The notes beneath the pieces are model-generated. The model saw only the letters and a program-made list of their open reading frames with translations. It had not been told where the DNA came from and did no database searches. A stretch of 64,000 nt of DNA from the NCBI GenBank assembly GCA_035544895.1, contig DASZZM010000026.1, positions 39,554 to 103,553 on the forward strand. The letters run 5' to 3'. Below, piece by piece: positions 1 through 8,249 of the stretch. Origin of the DNA: JASLEW01 sp035544895 (GTDB lineage Bacteria; Acidobacteriota; Thermoanaerobaculia; Multivoradales; UBA5704). Within the stretch, counting starts at the first letter, position 1. Every line of letters begins with the position of its first letter. The position numbers were made by a program, and so were the translations under genes.

Positions 1-1959
1 AGCTTCGGCGGCGATCCGCACGCCGTCGGCAGGAAGATCCTGATCAATCAGGCACCCTTCACGATCGTGGGCGTGATGGACCGGGAGTTTGTCAGCGTCG
101 AAGGGCTGAGCGCCCCACGTCTGTGGGTACCGCTCGCCGCTTACCGCACCGCGTTCCCCGAGCCGGAGCAATTTCTCAAGCGCGAGAGCCGCACCCTTCT
201 GCTGGTGGGCCGGCTCCGGCAGGGCGCCACCTTCAGCCAGGCAAGGCTGGAGCTCGACGTGATCGCAAGGCGCCTGGAGCAGGACAGCCCCGCGCAAGGC
301 AAGCGCGAGCTGGAGCTGTCGCCGCTCGCCGCGAGGATCGCGGCGGATCGCCAGGTGTCGCTGCGGCATTCCACGGTCCTCCTCCTTTTGTTGTCGACCA
401 CGTTTCTGCTGGTCGCCTGCAGCAATCTGGCGAACCTTCTTCTGGCGAGGGGGTTGACCCGGCACCAGGAGATCAGGACCCGTTACCAGCTGGGGGCCTC
501 CCAAGGTCGCCTCGTGCGCCAGTTCTTGACCGAAAGCCTGGTGCTGTCTCTGATCGGTGGGCTCTTGGCACCCATCGGCGCCTGGGGTTTGTTGAAGCTC
601 CTGATCGCCCTCAAGCCGCCGGTCCTTCCCGGCCTGGCGCAGGAGTCCTTCCTCGGTCCCGGCGTCTATCTCTTCGAGCTGGCCGCGGCGCTTGCCATCG
701 GCCTCGTCGCCGGTGCGGCACCGGCGCTCCAGGTATGGAGGGGGGGCTTCCTGGTCCAGCGCGAGAGCGCCGGGCCGGGAGCGAGCGTTTCTCGCGGCGC
801 GATTCTTCAGGGCCGATGCTCCATCGCTTTTCAAGCGCTTCTGTGCACCGTCTCGCTCGCATGCGCCGGCTTCTTTGTGAGCAGTCTCTTGCGCCTCGCC
901 GAGATCGATCCCGGATTCGCCCGGAAGGGCCTCCTGGTGACCTCTCTCGACCTTAAGTCGCCCGGCTACAGTGAGAGCGAAGGGCGCCAGCTGCAGCAGC
1001 AGCTGCTGCTGACCCTTGGAAGTACGGCAACCATTCGCGCGGCCGCGCTGGCAGGCGGCCGGCCGCTGGGCGGTTTCAACATATGGCGAGACGTCTCCTT
1101 GGTGCGTTCCGCCCAGCATACGGAGACCACCCTTGTCGCATCCCAGGTCGTGAGCTCGGACTACTTCCGGTGCCTGGGAATCCCGCTCCTCCGCGGCCGC
1201 GGATTCGATACCAGAGACCAGGCCGGAGCCCCACCCGCCGTGATCGTCAACGAGGCGGCGGTGCAACGCTTCTGGCCGCGGCGCGACCCGCTTGGACAGC
1301 GACTCTACCTGGATGACGAAGGGGTGCCGGTGGAGGTGGTGGGCGTCGCCCGCGATGCTCAATACATTCGCCTTGGCGAAGCTGCGATCCCGGTGCTGTA
1401 CCTTGCCTCCTCGCAACGCTATCTCAGCCGGTCCTACCTGCATGTGCGCTTCACCCAGGGCGAGCGCGACGCGGTCGCGGCGGTGAGCGCCGCGCTCAGG
1501 CGGCTGAGCCGTGTGCGTCCAGGAGAGATCCAGACGATCTCTCAGGTCATCGAGCGCTCTCTCTGGCTGCCCAGATTGGAGGCTGTTCTGCTCTCCGTCA
1601 TCTCTCTGTTCGGGCTGGCGCTGGCAATCACCGGGATGGCGGGCGTCACGGCCCTTTTCGGCCAGCAAAGGCGGCGGGACCTCGGTATCCGGGCTGCGCT
1701 TGGGGCGACGCCCGGCGGACTTTTCGGCAGTGCCGTGGGCCGCGAAGTCCTGGCCGCAGGCGGCGGTGCCACGGCGGGGGTCGCCGCGGCCTGGCTGATC
1801 CATCTCCGGGTCGCCAACCTCCTCTTCGAGTCGCAGAGTCAAGGACTGCAGGTCGCGTGGTGGGCGGCAGCCCTGACCCTGTCGGCGGCGTTCCTGGCGA
1901 GCGGCATTCCGGCGGCCCGCTGGTGCCGCCAGCAGCCGGCCCTCTGGCTGCGCTTCTGA
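1..1959 (+). CDS. ADOP-type ABC transporter permease (FtsX/MacB_PCD duplicated), 5'-truncated by the window edge
   Basis: The frame is open at base 1, so the N-terminus lies outside the window and 652 residues are visible. The first residues (FGGDPHAVGRKILIN) close a MacB_PCD periplasmic domain. Then come an FtsX membrane block (visible residues ~124-250, starting STVLLLLLSTTFLLVACSNL), a second MacB_PCD domain (~300-510, with DPLGQRLYL) and a second FtsX block (~515-650). Two such units in one chain without an ATPase is the layout of the acidobacterial duplicated orphan permease (ADOP) family. Related MacB permeases act with ATPase partners in exporting peptides, lipoproteins or antibiotics across the inner membrane. 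The gene ends 53 nt before the Cys-rich peptide gene, so export of or immunity to that peptide is a reasonable inference. The family call is firm; the substrate is not. Confidence 0.85.
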   Translation, partial: SFGGDPHAVGRKILINQAPFTIVGVMDREFVSVEGLSAPRLWVPLAAYRTAFPEPEQFLKRESRTLLLVGRLRQGATFSQARLELDVIARRLEQDSPAQGKRELELSPLAARIAADRQVSLRHSTVLLLLLSTTFLLVACSNLANLLLARGLTRHQEIRTRYQLGASQGRLVRQFLTESLVLSLIGGLLAPIGAWGLLKLLIALKPPVLPGLAQESFLGPGVYLFELAAALAIGLVAGAAPALQVWRGGFLVQRESAGPGASVSRGAILQGRCSIAFQALLCTVSLACAGFFVSSLLRLAEIDPGFARKGLLVTSLDLKSPGYSESEGRQLQQQLLLTLGSTATIRAAALAGGRPLGGFNIWRDVSLVRSAQHTETTLVASQVVSSDYFRCLGIPLLRGRGFDTRDQAGAPPAVIVNEAAVQRFWPRRDPLGQRLYLDDEGVPVEVVGVARDAQYIRLGEAAIPVLYLASSQRYLSRSYLHVRFTQGERDAVAAVSAALRRLSRVRPGEIQTISQVIERSLWLPRLEAVLLSVISLFGLALAITGMAGVTALFGQQRRRDLGIRAALGATPGGLFGSAVGREVLAAGGGATAGVAAAWLIHLRVANLLFESQSQGLQVAWWAAALTLSAAFLASGIPAARWCRQQPALWLRF

Positions 1960-2012
1960 AGCGTACAACGAGCCGACGCTCGTTAGAGAAAGAGAGAAAG
2001 GAGGTGAACGCA

Positions 2013-2120
2013 ATGAAGAGATTCTACGCGCGTGAGGTCGAGACCCTGAAGACCACGGCGGCCTTCTATGGCTGCGACCCGACGAACTGTTGCAACTACC
2101 AGTGCTGCACCGACGGCTAG
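2013..2120 (+). CDS. Short cysteine-rich peptide, candidate RiPP precursor (35 aa)
   Basis: A 35-codon ORF is preceded by a near-perfect Shine-Dalgarno sequence (AAAGGAGGTGA at 1997-2007, 8 nt from GGAGG to the ATG), far stronger than most starts in the window. The first 20 residues are a charged, amphipathic, leader-like stretch without cysteine. The last 15, CDPTNCCNYQCCTDG, hold all five cysteines, at 21, 26, 27, 31 and 32, in a C-x4-CC-x3-CC pattern. A leader followed by a compact Cys-rich core, directly before a gene whose product starts with a PqqD-like peptide-binding domain and carries a metalloprotease motif, is the usual RiPP arrangement. No hydrophobic signal peptide is visible. 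I do not recognise the sequence family. It could also be a small metal-binding protein. Confidence 0.7.
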   Translation: MKRFYAREVETLKTTAAFYGCDPTNCCNYQCCTDG

Positions 2121-2135
2121 GCAACTAGCGCACCA

Positions 2136-2172
2136 GGATCGGGGCCGCCGCGGACGGCGGCGGCCCCGGTCT
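2136..2172 (+). terminator. Strong GC hairpin between peptide gene and protease gene
   Basis: CGGGGCCGCCGC (2140-2151) pairs perfectly with GCGGCGGCCCCG (2157-2168) across a 5-nt loop. A/U and G-U pairs can lengthen the stem on both sides. There is no good U-tract, so it is more likely an attenuator or mRNA 3'-end stabiliser than a full terminator. Such a hairpin after a precursor gene would let the peptide be made in excess over the downstream enzymes. Confidence 0.55.
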
Positions 2173-2191
2173 TCCCGCGAGGAGATCAAAC

Positions 2192-3433
2192 GTGGCCTAC
2201 GGTCTGCAAGACTTCGTCGAAGTCTTCCCGTTCACCCGCCAGCCGGAGGGCGATGAGGTGGTCATCGGGCGGCCCGAAACCGGTGTGTTCCTGGCGCTAC
2301 CGGCAGAGGCAGTCGAGATCCTCGACGACCTGGCTGCCGGCCGATCGGTCGGGGCGGCGCAGGCGGACTACGAACGTGCCCATCACGAGACTCCGGACGT
2401 GCCGGACCTTCTCGGCTTCTTGGAGAGCAAGGGCTTTGTCCGCAAGCGAGACGGCGAGCCTTCTCCGGACCGCGGCCGCCCGGCCTCGGCGCCAAGGCCT
2501 GCGCCGGCGAGCGTGCGCTACCACTTCGCCAACATCCCGGAGGCTGCTGCCCGGCGCGTCTTCGGCCCCTTTTCGACGCTCTTCTATCTGCTCATCATCG
2601 CAGCCGCCGTCGGGCTAGCGATCCAAGATCGCTCGCTCATTCCGGACGGCCGCAGCCTCTACTTCACGGCGCACCGGACGGCGAAGATGGTGGGCGTATT
2701 TCTATTCTCGCTGCTATCCCTGTTCATTCACGAGTTCTGCCATCTCCTTGCGGCCCGTGCCGTCGGTGTCAAGTCGCGGCTCGGGATCGGCAACCGGCTC
2801 TGGGTCCTGGTGGCCGAGACCGACCTGACCGGCCTATGGGCCGTGCCGCGCAAGCAGCGCTATCTGCCCATGCTCGCGGGACCGATCTCGGACGGGGTGA
2901 GTGGCGCGCTGATCGTCTTTGCGCTCTGTGCCCAATCGCACCGGCTTCTCCACCTTTCCGCCGGCATGGTGGAGCTCTTGCGGGCCAGCCTCCTGCTGTT
3001 CCTTGCCCGCCTGCTGTGGCAGTGCTTCTTCTTCCTGCGAACGGATTTCTATTACGTGATCGCGTTGTTCTTCGGCTGCAAGAACCTGATGAAAGATACG
3101 CAGAGATTCGTCACGGGCTGGTTGTCGTACTTCTTCCGCGGTCGCCCCAGGGATGACCAGAAGCGGATTCCCCCGCGGGAGATGCGGGTCATCAAGGTCT
3201 ATTCGATTCTCTGGTTGCTGGGGCGAGGGCTGGCGTTCGTCTCGCTGTTCCTGTTTGCCGTTCCGGCTCTCACCCGCTACCTCCGGGACCTGTTCGGCGC
3301 GTTGTCGCGCGGCATCGGACCGGATGCATACGGTTTTGTCGACACCGTGGTGGTGAACCTGCTCAACCTGCTGCCCTTGGTCCTCGGCCTGAGCCTCTGG
3401 CTCGCGAGCCTCTTGAACAGGAGTCGGACATGA
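2192..3433 (+). CDS. PqqD-like (RRE) domain fused to M50-type membrane metalloprotease
   Basis: A 413-residue protein starting at GTG 2192; GAGGAG lies 7 nt upstream. Residues ~5-88 look like a PqqD/RRE fold (GRPETGVFLALPAEAVEILD, then a winged-helix-like part ending LLGFLESKGFVRK), the domain that binds leader peptides in RiPP enzymes. After a proline-rich linker come about six membrane segments. HEFCH at 180-184 is the zinc HExxH motif inside a membrane helix, and GPISDG at 230-235 matches the second M50 motif that supplies the Asp ligand. M50 proteases cut within or next to the membrane. YydH-type relatives occur in peptide-bacteriocin loci. Role inferred: recognition and cleavage, or export-coupled processing, of the upstream Cys-rich peptide. 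It overlaps the next gene by 4 nt (ATGA), implying translational coupling. Confidence 0.8.
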   Translation: MAYGLQDFVEVFPFTRQPEGDEVVIGRPETGVFLALPAEAVEILDDLAAGRSVGAAQADYERAHHETPDVPDLLGFLESKGFVRKRDGEPSPDRGRPASAPRPAPASVRYHFANIPEAAARRVFGPFSTLFYLLIIAAAVGLAIQDRSLIPDGRSLYFTAHRTAKMVGVFLFSLLSLFIHEFCHLLAARAVGVKSRLGIGNRLWVLVAETDLTGLWAVPRKQRYLPMLAGPISDGVSGALIVFALCAQSHRLLHLSAGMVELLRASLLLFLARLLWQCFFFLRTDFYYVIALFFGCKNLMKDTQRFVTGWLSYFFRGRPRDDQKRIPPREMRVIKVYSILWLLGRGLAFVSLFLFAVPALTRYLRDLFGALSRGIGPDAYGFVDTVVVNLLNLLPLVLGLSLWLASLLNRSRT

Positions 3434-5424
3434 CAAGCGAACGGACGATGAACGCACTGCTGGGGCAGCCGGGCACCGTATTGCTCCCCGCGTCGGCGGG
3501 TGCGGTGAGGCGGCAGGTTCCCGTCGATGAGCTGCTGTCCGCGGCGGCCGCCGAGGGCGCGGCGGTCTGGCATCTCCACTGCGATTTCGCGGAGGGCGGG
3601 CCGTGGGCGGGAGTGCGCGACCTCTTTCGTTCGTTGCTTGACGACATCCGCCGGCAGCGGCCTGACCTGATCGAGATGCATGACTACGAGCTGCTCTATG
3701 TGCTCCCGGAGCTGAGAAGGCAGATGAAGCTGCGCAACCCGTGCCTGACCGACATCGCCACGGCGGAGGAGCGGATCCGCAACTATCCCGCTGACCGCGC
3801 GTTCCGGATCACGCACGGCCTGATCGATCTCCTGGCCGAGTACAAGCAGACCACGGCGGCGGGAAGGACCTGGCTGTGGGTCTGCGCCGACTACGACTCT
3901 GCCGGCGCCATGGCCAGCCATTTCCTTCAGGAGCTGATGCGCCGGCGAGGCGAAGAATTGCGGCTTGTGCTGCTGCCGGTGTTCTCGGGACGAGGACCGG
4001 ACGCTGGTTCCCTCGGCTTCTCCTGCGCCGTGCGCGAGCTGCCGTTTGGAGTTGCCGTTCCCGTGCGAGAGGCCCTCGACCCTCGCGAGGCCGCCCGCCA
4101 GGCCGCGGTCCTCGATCTGGAGATCGATGCCAACGCGCTGGGCCGTACCGCGAAGCTCCCCGATGTCATTTATCTCTGGAGCCTCGCCGGGCGCAAGGAC
4201 AAAGTGCTGCGCCGATGCACCCATGCGGTCGAATCCTACAACGTGCTGGGGTTGTATCGGGACGCCCAGCGCTACGGCGAACGGGCCCAAAGCTTGCTGG
4301 AATGCCCCGAGGCGGAGGCCGGAGACAAGGAGCTGCGCTGGTGGGTTGTCTACAAGGTATTCCTCTCTTACCTGGGGACGGGGGAGCCTGAGAAGGCGCT
4401 GGCGCTGGTGAGCGTGCTCGACCGACCGGATGCGGGTATCGATGATCGGCGGCTGATCGCGTTTTGCTATCTCATGGCGATGCTCCATGCGCGCTTCCTG
4501 CCCGAGCGCGACCTGGCCCGGGGAGAGGAGTACCTGGACCGCGGCCTGCGGCACCTGGAAAACGCCGGCCTGGCGGCGCCGGACTACTGGTTCCAATATG
4601 TATTCAATCGCAACGGCCTCGCCATGATCCGGAGCTTCCAGGGCCGGTTCGAAGAGGCGCTGGAGCTTTGTGTCACGGGATTCAGGATCCTCGAAGAGCG
4701 CCTCAGCAAGGTCCAGCACAACCTGCATCGCTCGGTCCTGCTGTTCAACATGGCGCAGGTCTACGTTCAGACCGGCCGGCTCGATCTGGCGATCGAGCAT
4801 CTCTCCGCGGCCATGGAGATGGACCCCAACTACTCGGAATACTTCAACGACCGCGGCAGCCTCTACCTGAGACTGGGCCGCCTCGACGAGGCCGAGCGCG
4901 ACTACCGGCAGGGCATCGCGCTCAGCCCGCCCTATCACGAAATCTGGACCAATCTCGGCAGCTGCCTCCGCCTGCAAGGCCGCTTCGACGAGGCGGTGCT
5001 GGCGTTTTCCAGGGCGCTGGACCTCAAGCCGGCGGCGCCCGCAAGCCTCTTCGGCCGCGCGCAGGCCCGCGAGGCCCTGGGTGCCGCGGCGGATGCCCTG
5101 GCCGACTATGCCGCCGTGCTGGAGGCGAATCCGACCCATTGGCAGGCCTGTGCCGCCCGGGCGGTGCTGCTTTACGAGGGGGGAAGGATCGAGGAGTGCC
5201 TGGCAGACCTCGATCGGGCCGTTGCGCTGGCCCCCAGGGAGGCCGATCTCTACATGAACCGCGCCGTGGCGCTGGCCGACCTCCAGAGACCGGACGACGC
5301 GAAGAAAGACCTTGAAAAGTACCTGGATCTCTGCCCCGACGCGCCGGACCACGAGGGCGTCCAGGCGCGTCTCGCGGCCCTCGACGACATGATGCGGCCC
5401 GCGTATACGGCCAGCGCCGGATAG
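3430..5424 (+). CDS. TPR-repeat protein with an NTPase-like but P-loop-less N-terminal domain
   Basis: A 664-residue protein that overlaps the protease gene by 4 nt. No signal peptide is visible, so it is probably cytoplasmic. Residues ~1-200 resemble the AAA_16-type region of signal-transduction ATPases (HCDFAEGGPWAGVRDLF, then WLWVCADYDSAG), but I find no Walker A GxxxxGK[ST], so it is probably not an active ATPase. The middle is helical. Residues ~428-650 hold at least six tetratricopeptide units (for example AIEHLSAAMEMDPNYSEYFN). TPR arrays are protein- or peptide-binding scaffolds. In this cassette it may hold the precursor or tether the membrane protease; that is inference from position only. 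Confidence 0.75.
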   Translation: MTSERTMNALLGQPGTVLLPASAGAVRRQVPVDELLSAAAAEGAAVWHLHCDFAEGGPWAGVRDLFRSLLDDIRRQRPDLIEMHDYELLYVLPELRRQMKLRNPCLTDIATAEERIRNYPADRAFRITHGLIDLLAEYKQTTAAGRTWLWVCADYDSAGAMASHFLQELMRRRGEELRLVLLPVFSGRGPDAGSLGFSCAVRELPFGVAVPVREALDPREAARQAAVLDLEIDANALGRTAKLPDVIYLWSLAGRKDKVLRRCTHAVESYNVLGLYRDAQRYGERAQSLLECPEAEAGDKELRWWVVYKVFLSYLGTGEPEKALALVSVLDRPDAGIDDRRLIAFCYLMAMLHARFLPERDLARGEEYLDRGLRHLENAGLAAPDYWFQYVFNRNGLAMIRSFQGRFEEALELCVTGFRILEERLSKVQHNLHRSVLLFNMAQVYVQTGRLDLAIEHLSAAMEMDPNYSEYFNDRGSLYLRLGRLDEAERDYRQGIALSPPYHEIWTNLGSCLRLQGRFDEAVLAFSRALDLKPAAPASLFGRAQAREALGAAADALADYAAVLEANPTHWQACAARAVLLYEGGRIEECLADLDRAVALAPREADLYMNRAVALADLQRPDDAKKDLEKYLDLCPDAPDHEGVQARLAALDDMMRPAYTASAG

Positions 5425-5439
5425 GCCAAGGAGAACAAA

Positions 5440-6363
5440 ATGCGCAAGTCACTTCAGCTCATCGTCCCGTTCGCCCTGCTGACCAGCCTGCCGCTCCAAG
5501 GCCAGAAGCCGGACCTCCCGCGTCTGGAGGGCCACTGGGAGGGGGTGGCCGTGTCGGTCCCCGGCGAGATGGAGGCTGACGTCGAGATCGATATCGCCCG
5601 CACCGGCGAGAAGCTCCAAGGGCGCTTCGATTTTACGACCCAAGGGAAGACCTACGAGATCCAGGACCTGCTGCTGCGCGACCATGCCGTCTCCTTCGCG
5701 GTGGTGGACGAGCAGAAGGTCACCGACTTTTTCAACGGCACCATCTCCCCGGACAGTTCCGAGATCACGGGCAAGATGACAGAGAACCTGCAGAGCTTCC
5801 CCTTCACCCTGCACCGCCGGGAGCCGACGCCGGACCGGGCGGACTTCCTCCCCCCGGTGCTGCGAGTCGCCGACGATGGCGCGGAGCTCCGCCAGGCCTT
5901 CAACGGCGACCAGGGGCACGTACGCCTCCTGATGACACTTTCGCCGACCTCTCCCTACAGCAAAATGCTCCTGCGTATCGTCCAGAGATACGTTTTGGAT
6001 CCGATCGCAAGCTCGGACCTCAGGGTCTACGTCGTCTGGGAGCCGGTCGCCCGCGCTGACTCAGAGCAAATATCCTACGCAGCCTCGCATCTCGTTTCCG
6101 ACCCCCGCCTCCGCCAGTTCTGGTCCGCGTCCCGCTTCACCGGTCATGCCTTTGCACACCTTGCCGGCCATGACGGCAAACCCCTCGCGAATTCCTTTCT
6201 GGTCTTCGACCGCGACAAGAAGTGGACCGACCAGCCGCCAACTCCGGATCACACCCGCCTCCCGCTCCAAAACGGCGTGAACCCGCCCGCCGACCAGCGA
6301 CTGAACGGCGCGAAGCTCGCAGACGACCTCAACGCCCGCCTGCTCCCCAAGCCCGGCCGCTGA
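5440..6363 (+). CDS. Exported two-domain protein: beta-rich N-half plus thioredoxin-like C-half lacking CxxC
   Basis: A 307-residue protein starting 15 nt after the TPR gene, with AAGGAG well placed upstream. Residues 1-21 are a signal peptide (MRKSLQLIVPFALLTSLPLQG). Residues ~25-130 look like an all-beta lipocalin-like module (LEGHWEGVAVSVPGEMEADV). Residues ~150-300 resemble thioredoxin-fold proteins that read LSPTCPxC at the active site followed by a VWEP strand. Here the active-site segment is LSPTSPYSKM, with Ser at 171 and 174 where the two Cys are expected. That alignment is from memory of the family. If right, the protein is redox-inactive or chaperone-like, which is odd beside a five-cysteine peptide. 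It is the last gene of the cassette. Confidence 0.65.
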   Translation: MRKSLQLIVPFALLTSLPLQGQKPDLPRLEGHWEGVAVSVPGEMEADVEIDIARTGEKLQGRFDFTTQGKTYEIQDLLLRDHAVSFAVVDEQKVTDFFNGTISPDSSEITGKMTENLQSFPFTLHRREPTPDRADFLPPVLRVADDGAELRQAFNGDQGHVRLLMTLSPTSPYSKMLLRIVQRYVLDPIASSDLRVYVVWEPVARADSEQISYAASHLVSDPRLRQFWSASRFTGHAFAHLAGHDGKPLANSFLVFDRDKKWTDQPPTPDHTRLPLQNGVNPPADQRLNGAKLADDLNARLLPKPGR

Positions 6364-6889
6364 AGCCGCACGCCTATCCTCCCCGCGGCGCGGCGAGCCC
6401 GACGACGGCAGGCGCCGCCGCCGTCAGCAATCGACCCTGCTTCCCCCAAGGCGCGATCGGTTGTCGGGGACTGCGGCTTGGACACCCTCGTACGCTACCA
6501 GCCGTCGAACCGCGGCCAGGAGGCGAGGACATCGTCGCCTCCGCTCAGCACTTGATATGTCGCGTGCTGGGCGGCCGTTATGGAGGCGCGCTTTCTGCCA
6601 CTCCGCGTACGTAAAGCGCAGTGGCCTATCACGGGCTGCTTCACCTGCTCGGCGACGACGCCGCCGAGTTCATGGCCATCTTCACGCACGGGAAGCTGGA
6701 ATCGCTCGACTCGATCGTTGAGGAGGTCTCCGACGCATGCCGCTGTCTGGGGCGAGGGATGCTCTGGACGCGGGATGCCTGGTAATTCCCATCCGATGTA
6801 CGGGTGACCGCTTCGCCGTCTGGCAGTACGGCGAGGCGGTCGCCTCTCTCTTCCTTCAGCTGCGTATTCCGGGGGAAGCCGGCCAGGGA
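6364..6889. other. Gene-poor stretch after the peptide cassette
   Basis: About 525 bp with no convincing full gene. One GTG-initiated frame, 6621-6785 (54 codons, containing HGLLHLLGDDAAEFMAIF), has protein-like composition and could be a gene fragment. It has no clear ribosome site and I do not recognise it. The stretch ends where the IS21-type repeats begin. Confidence 0.4.
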
Positions 6890-7034
6890 TTCCGACGTGA
6901 AGGCGGCCACCATTCCGGAGTGAAGGCGGCCACCATTCCGGAGTGAAGGCGGCCACCGTTTCCGACGCGAAGGCGGCCACTTTTTGATGGTCGTCGGAAG
7001 GGTGGCCGGCATCGATCGGAAGGGTGGCCGCTTT
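6890..7034 (+). repeat. Terminal repeats of a degenerate IS21-family element
   Basis: Four adjacent 23-bp direct copies (6890, 6913, 6936 and ~6960; unit TTCCGGAGTGAAGGCGGCCA plus 3 nt) are followed by two inverted partial copies (CGGAAGGGTGGCCG near 6995 and 7016). Multiple transposase-binding repeats upstream of istA are typical of IS21-family ends, and an IstA N-terminus follows at 7106. No opposite end and no istB were found, so this is one end of a dead element. Confidence 0.7.
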
Positions 7035-7105
7035 CCGGTCGGAACGAATGACGAGTTGGGCTCCGACGCTGTGGCATCCTCGTCCTTCACGACGAAGGGA
7101 GGGCA

Positions 7106-8146
7106 ATGCCGGCACGGAGACTCAGCATGAGGAGAGTTCAGGAGGTGTTGCGGTTGCTTCTGGTTTGCGGTTTGAGCCAGCGGCAAGCCACGTCTTCGTC
7201 TACTGCGGTAACAACTTCGGCTGCAAGTTCAATCCTTGGGACGGAGCGATTGACTTCAACGTCACCGTGGGAGCGGCGCGGCCGTGAGATCCTCGAAGAG
7301 CTGGAGACGGCCGCCGGCGCGCTGCCGGTGCGGGAAGGATCGAACGAGCAGGCATTAGGCGCCACAGAAGCAGGCTCATCAGGGCGCACCGTCGCCGACT
7401 CGCCCGCGGACCCCGTGGAAGCCACGCTGTCGGCCCTTGGTGCCGCTGCCGACGCCAGGGCAGCCGAGCCCCACCTTCGCCAGCTCGGGAAGGCCCTGCG
7501 GGTCTCAGACGCTCTCCAGCGGGCAACGGTGCGTGAACGTGCGATCTTGGCTCTTGGCGACAAGGTGAACGCTCCGGCGCACCTGGTGGACGCGGCTCTC
7601 ACTCCATGCCGGCCGGCGTCACCAGGACAGGGCCAAGCGGTAGGCTTCGAGGACCCGGAGCCATGGCCTGATCCTGTGGACGGCGCAGCACTTCTTCTGG
7701 ACCTGGCCGCCGTGCTCAAGCGCTACGTGGCGCTTCCAGCTCATGCCGACGTTGCAGCCGCCTTGTGGAGCATCCACGCCCACGCGCTCGCCGCCGCCGA
7801 CACCTCGCCCATCCTGTCGTTGATCTCACCCGAGAAGCGATGCGGAAAGACACGGACCCTGTTGGTGCTCAGCCGCCTGGTCCCGCGGCCTCTCTCAACC
7901 TCCAACATCACCCCCGCCGCTGTCTTCCGTTCCATCGAGGTTTTCTCACCGACGTTGCTGATCGATGAGGCGGAGACCTTTCTAGGCGAGCGCGAGGAGC
8001 TACGCGGCGTGCTCAACAGCGGCCACAGCCGGGATGCAGCATTTGTCGTGCGGACGACGGGGGATGACCATGAGCCCCGCCGCTTCTCGACTTGGGCGGC
8101 GCCCTGCTTACCCGTGAGCGACCAGCGAGAGCGACACGGAGGCTAA
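7106..8146 (+). pseudogene. Chimeric ORF: IstA N-terminus fused to a truncated DUF3631 (helicase/primase-like) protein
   Basis: The first ~27 codons read like IS21 IstA (MPARRLSMRRVQEVLRLLLV, then CGLSQRQ). Homology then stops abruptly near 7187 and unrelated sequence continues in the same frame. Residues ~200-335 match DUF3631: YVALPAHADVAAALW, SPEKRCGKTRTL (a P-loop-like GKT), ITPAAVFRSIE, LLIDEAETFLG and LRGVLNSGHSRDAAFV. The DUF3631 part stops at FSTWAA, just before the strongly conserved PKA region and the arginine-bearing end, and finishes with about 14 non-homologous residues. Both ends are therefore broken. DUF3631 proteins are usually carried by phages and integrative elements, which fits the tRNA 3' fragment 15 bp downstream. 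Confidence 0.7.
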
Positions 8147-8160
8147 AGCATTGAATCTAA

Positions 8161-8206
8161 TGGTGCAGATGGGAGGACTCGAACCCCCGACCAAGAGTTT
8201 AGGAAA
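8161..8206 (-). tRNA. 3' half of tRNA-Arg(CCU); attachment-site-like fragment
   Basis: Read on the minus strand, the 46 bases run from an anticodon loop (TTCCTAA, anticodon CCT) through the 3' anticodon strand ACTCT, a 5-nt variable loop, a T-arm (GGGGG / TTCGAGT / CCTCC), the acceptor strand CATCTGC, A and CCA. The 5' half is missing: bases upstream of the loop do not pair with ACTCT, and no D-arm or GCAGATG acceptor strand is found. A 3' tRNA copy of this size is what tyrosine-integrase integration leaves at the far end of an element. I found no intact tRNA-Arg(CCU) in the window. Confidence 0.7.
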
Positions 8207-8249
8207 CAGCAGATTGGCGGCACCGCCTTCGACGAGGCGACTGTGCGCC

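Noticed and set aside
6890..7034. Possible CRISPR array
   Set aside because: The 23-bp copies are directly adjacent without spacers and are followed by inverted copies and an IstA start, which fits IS21 ends.
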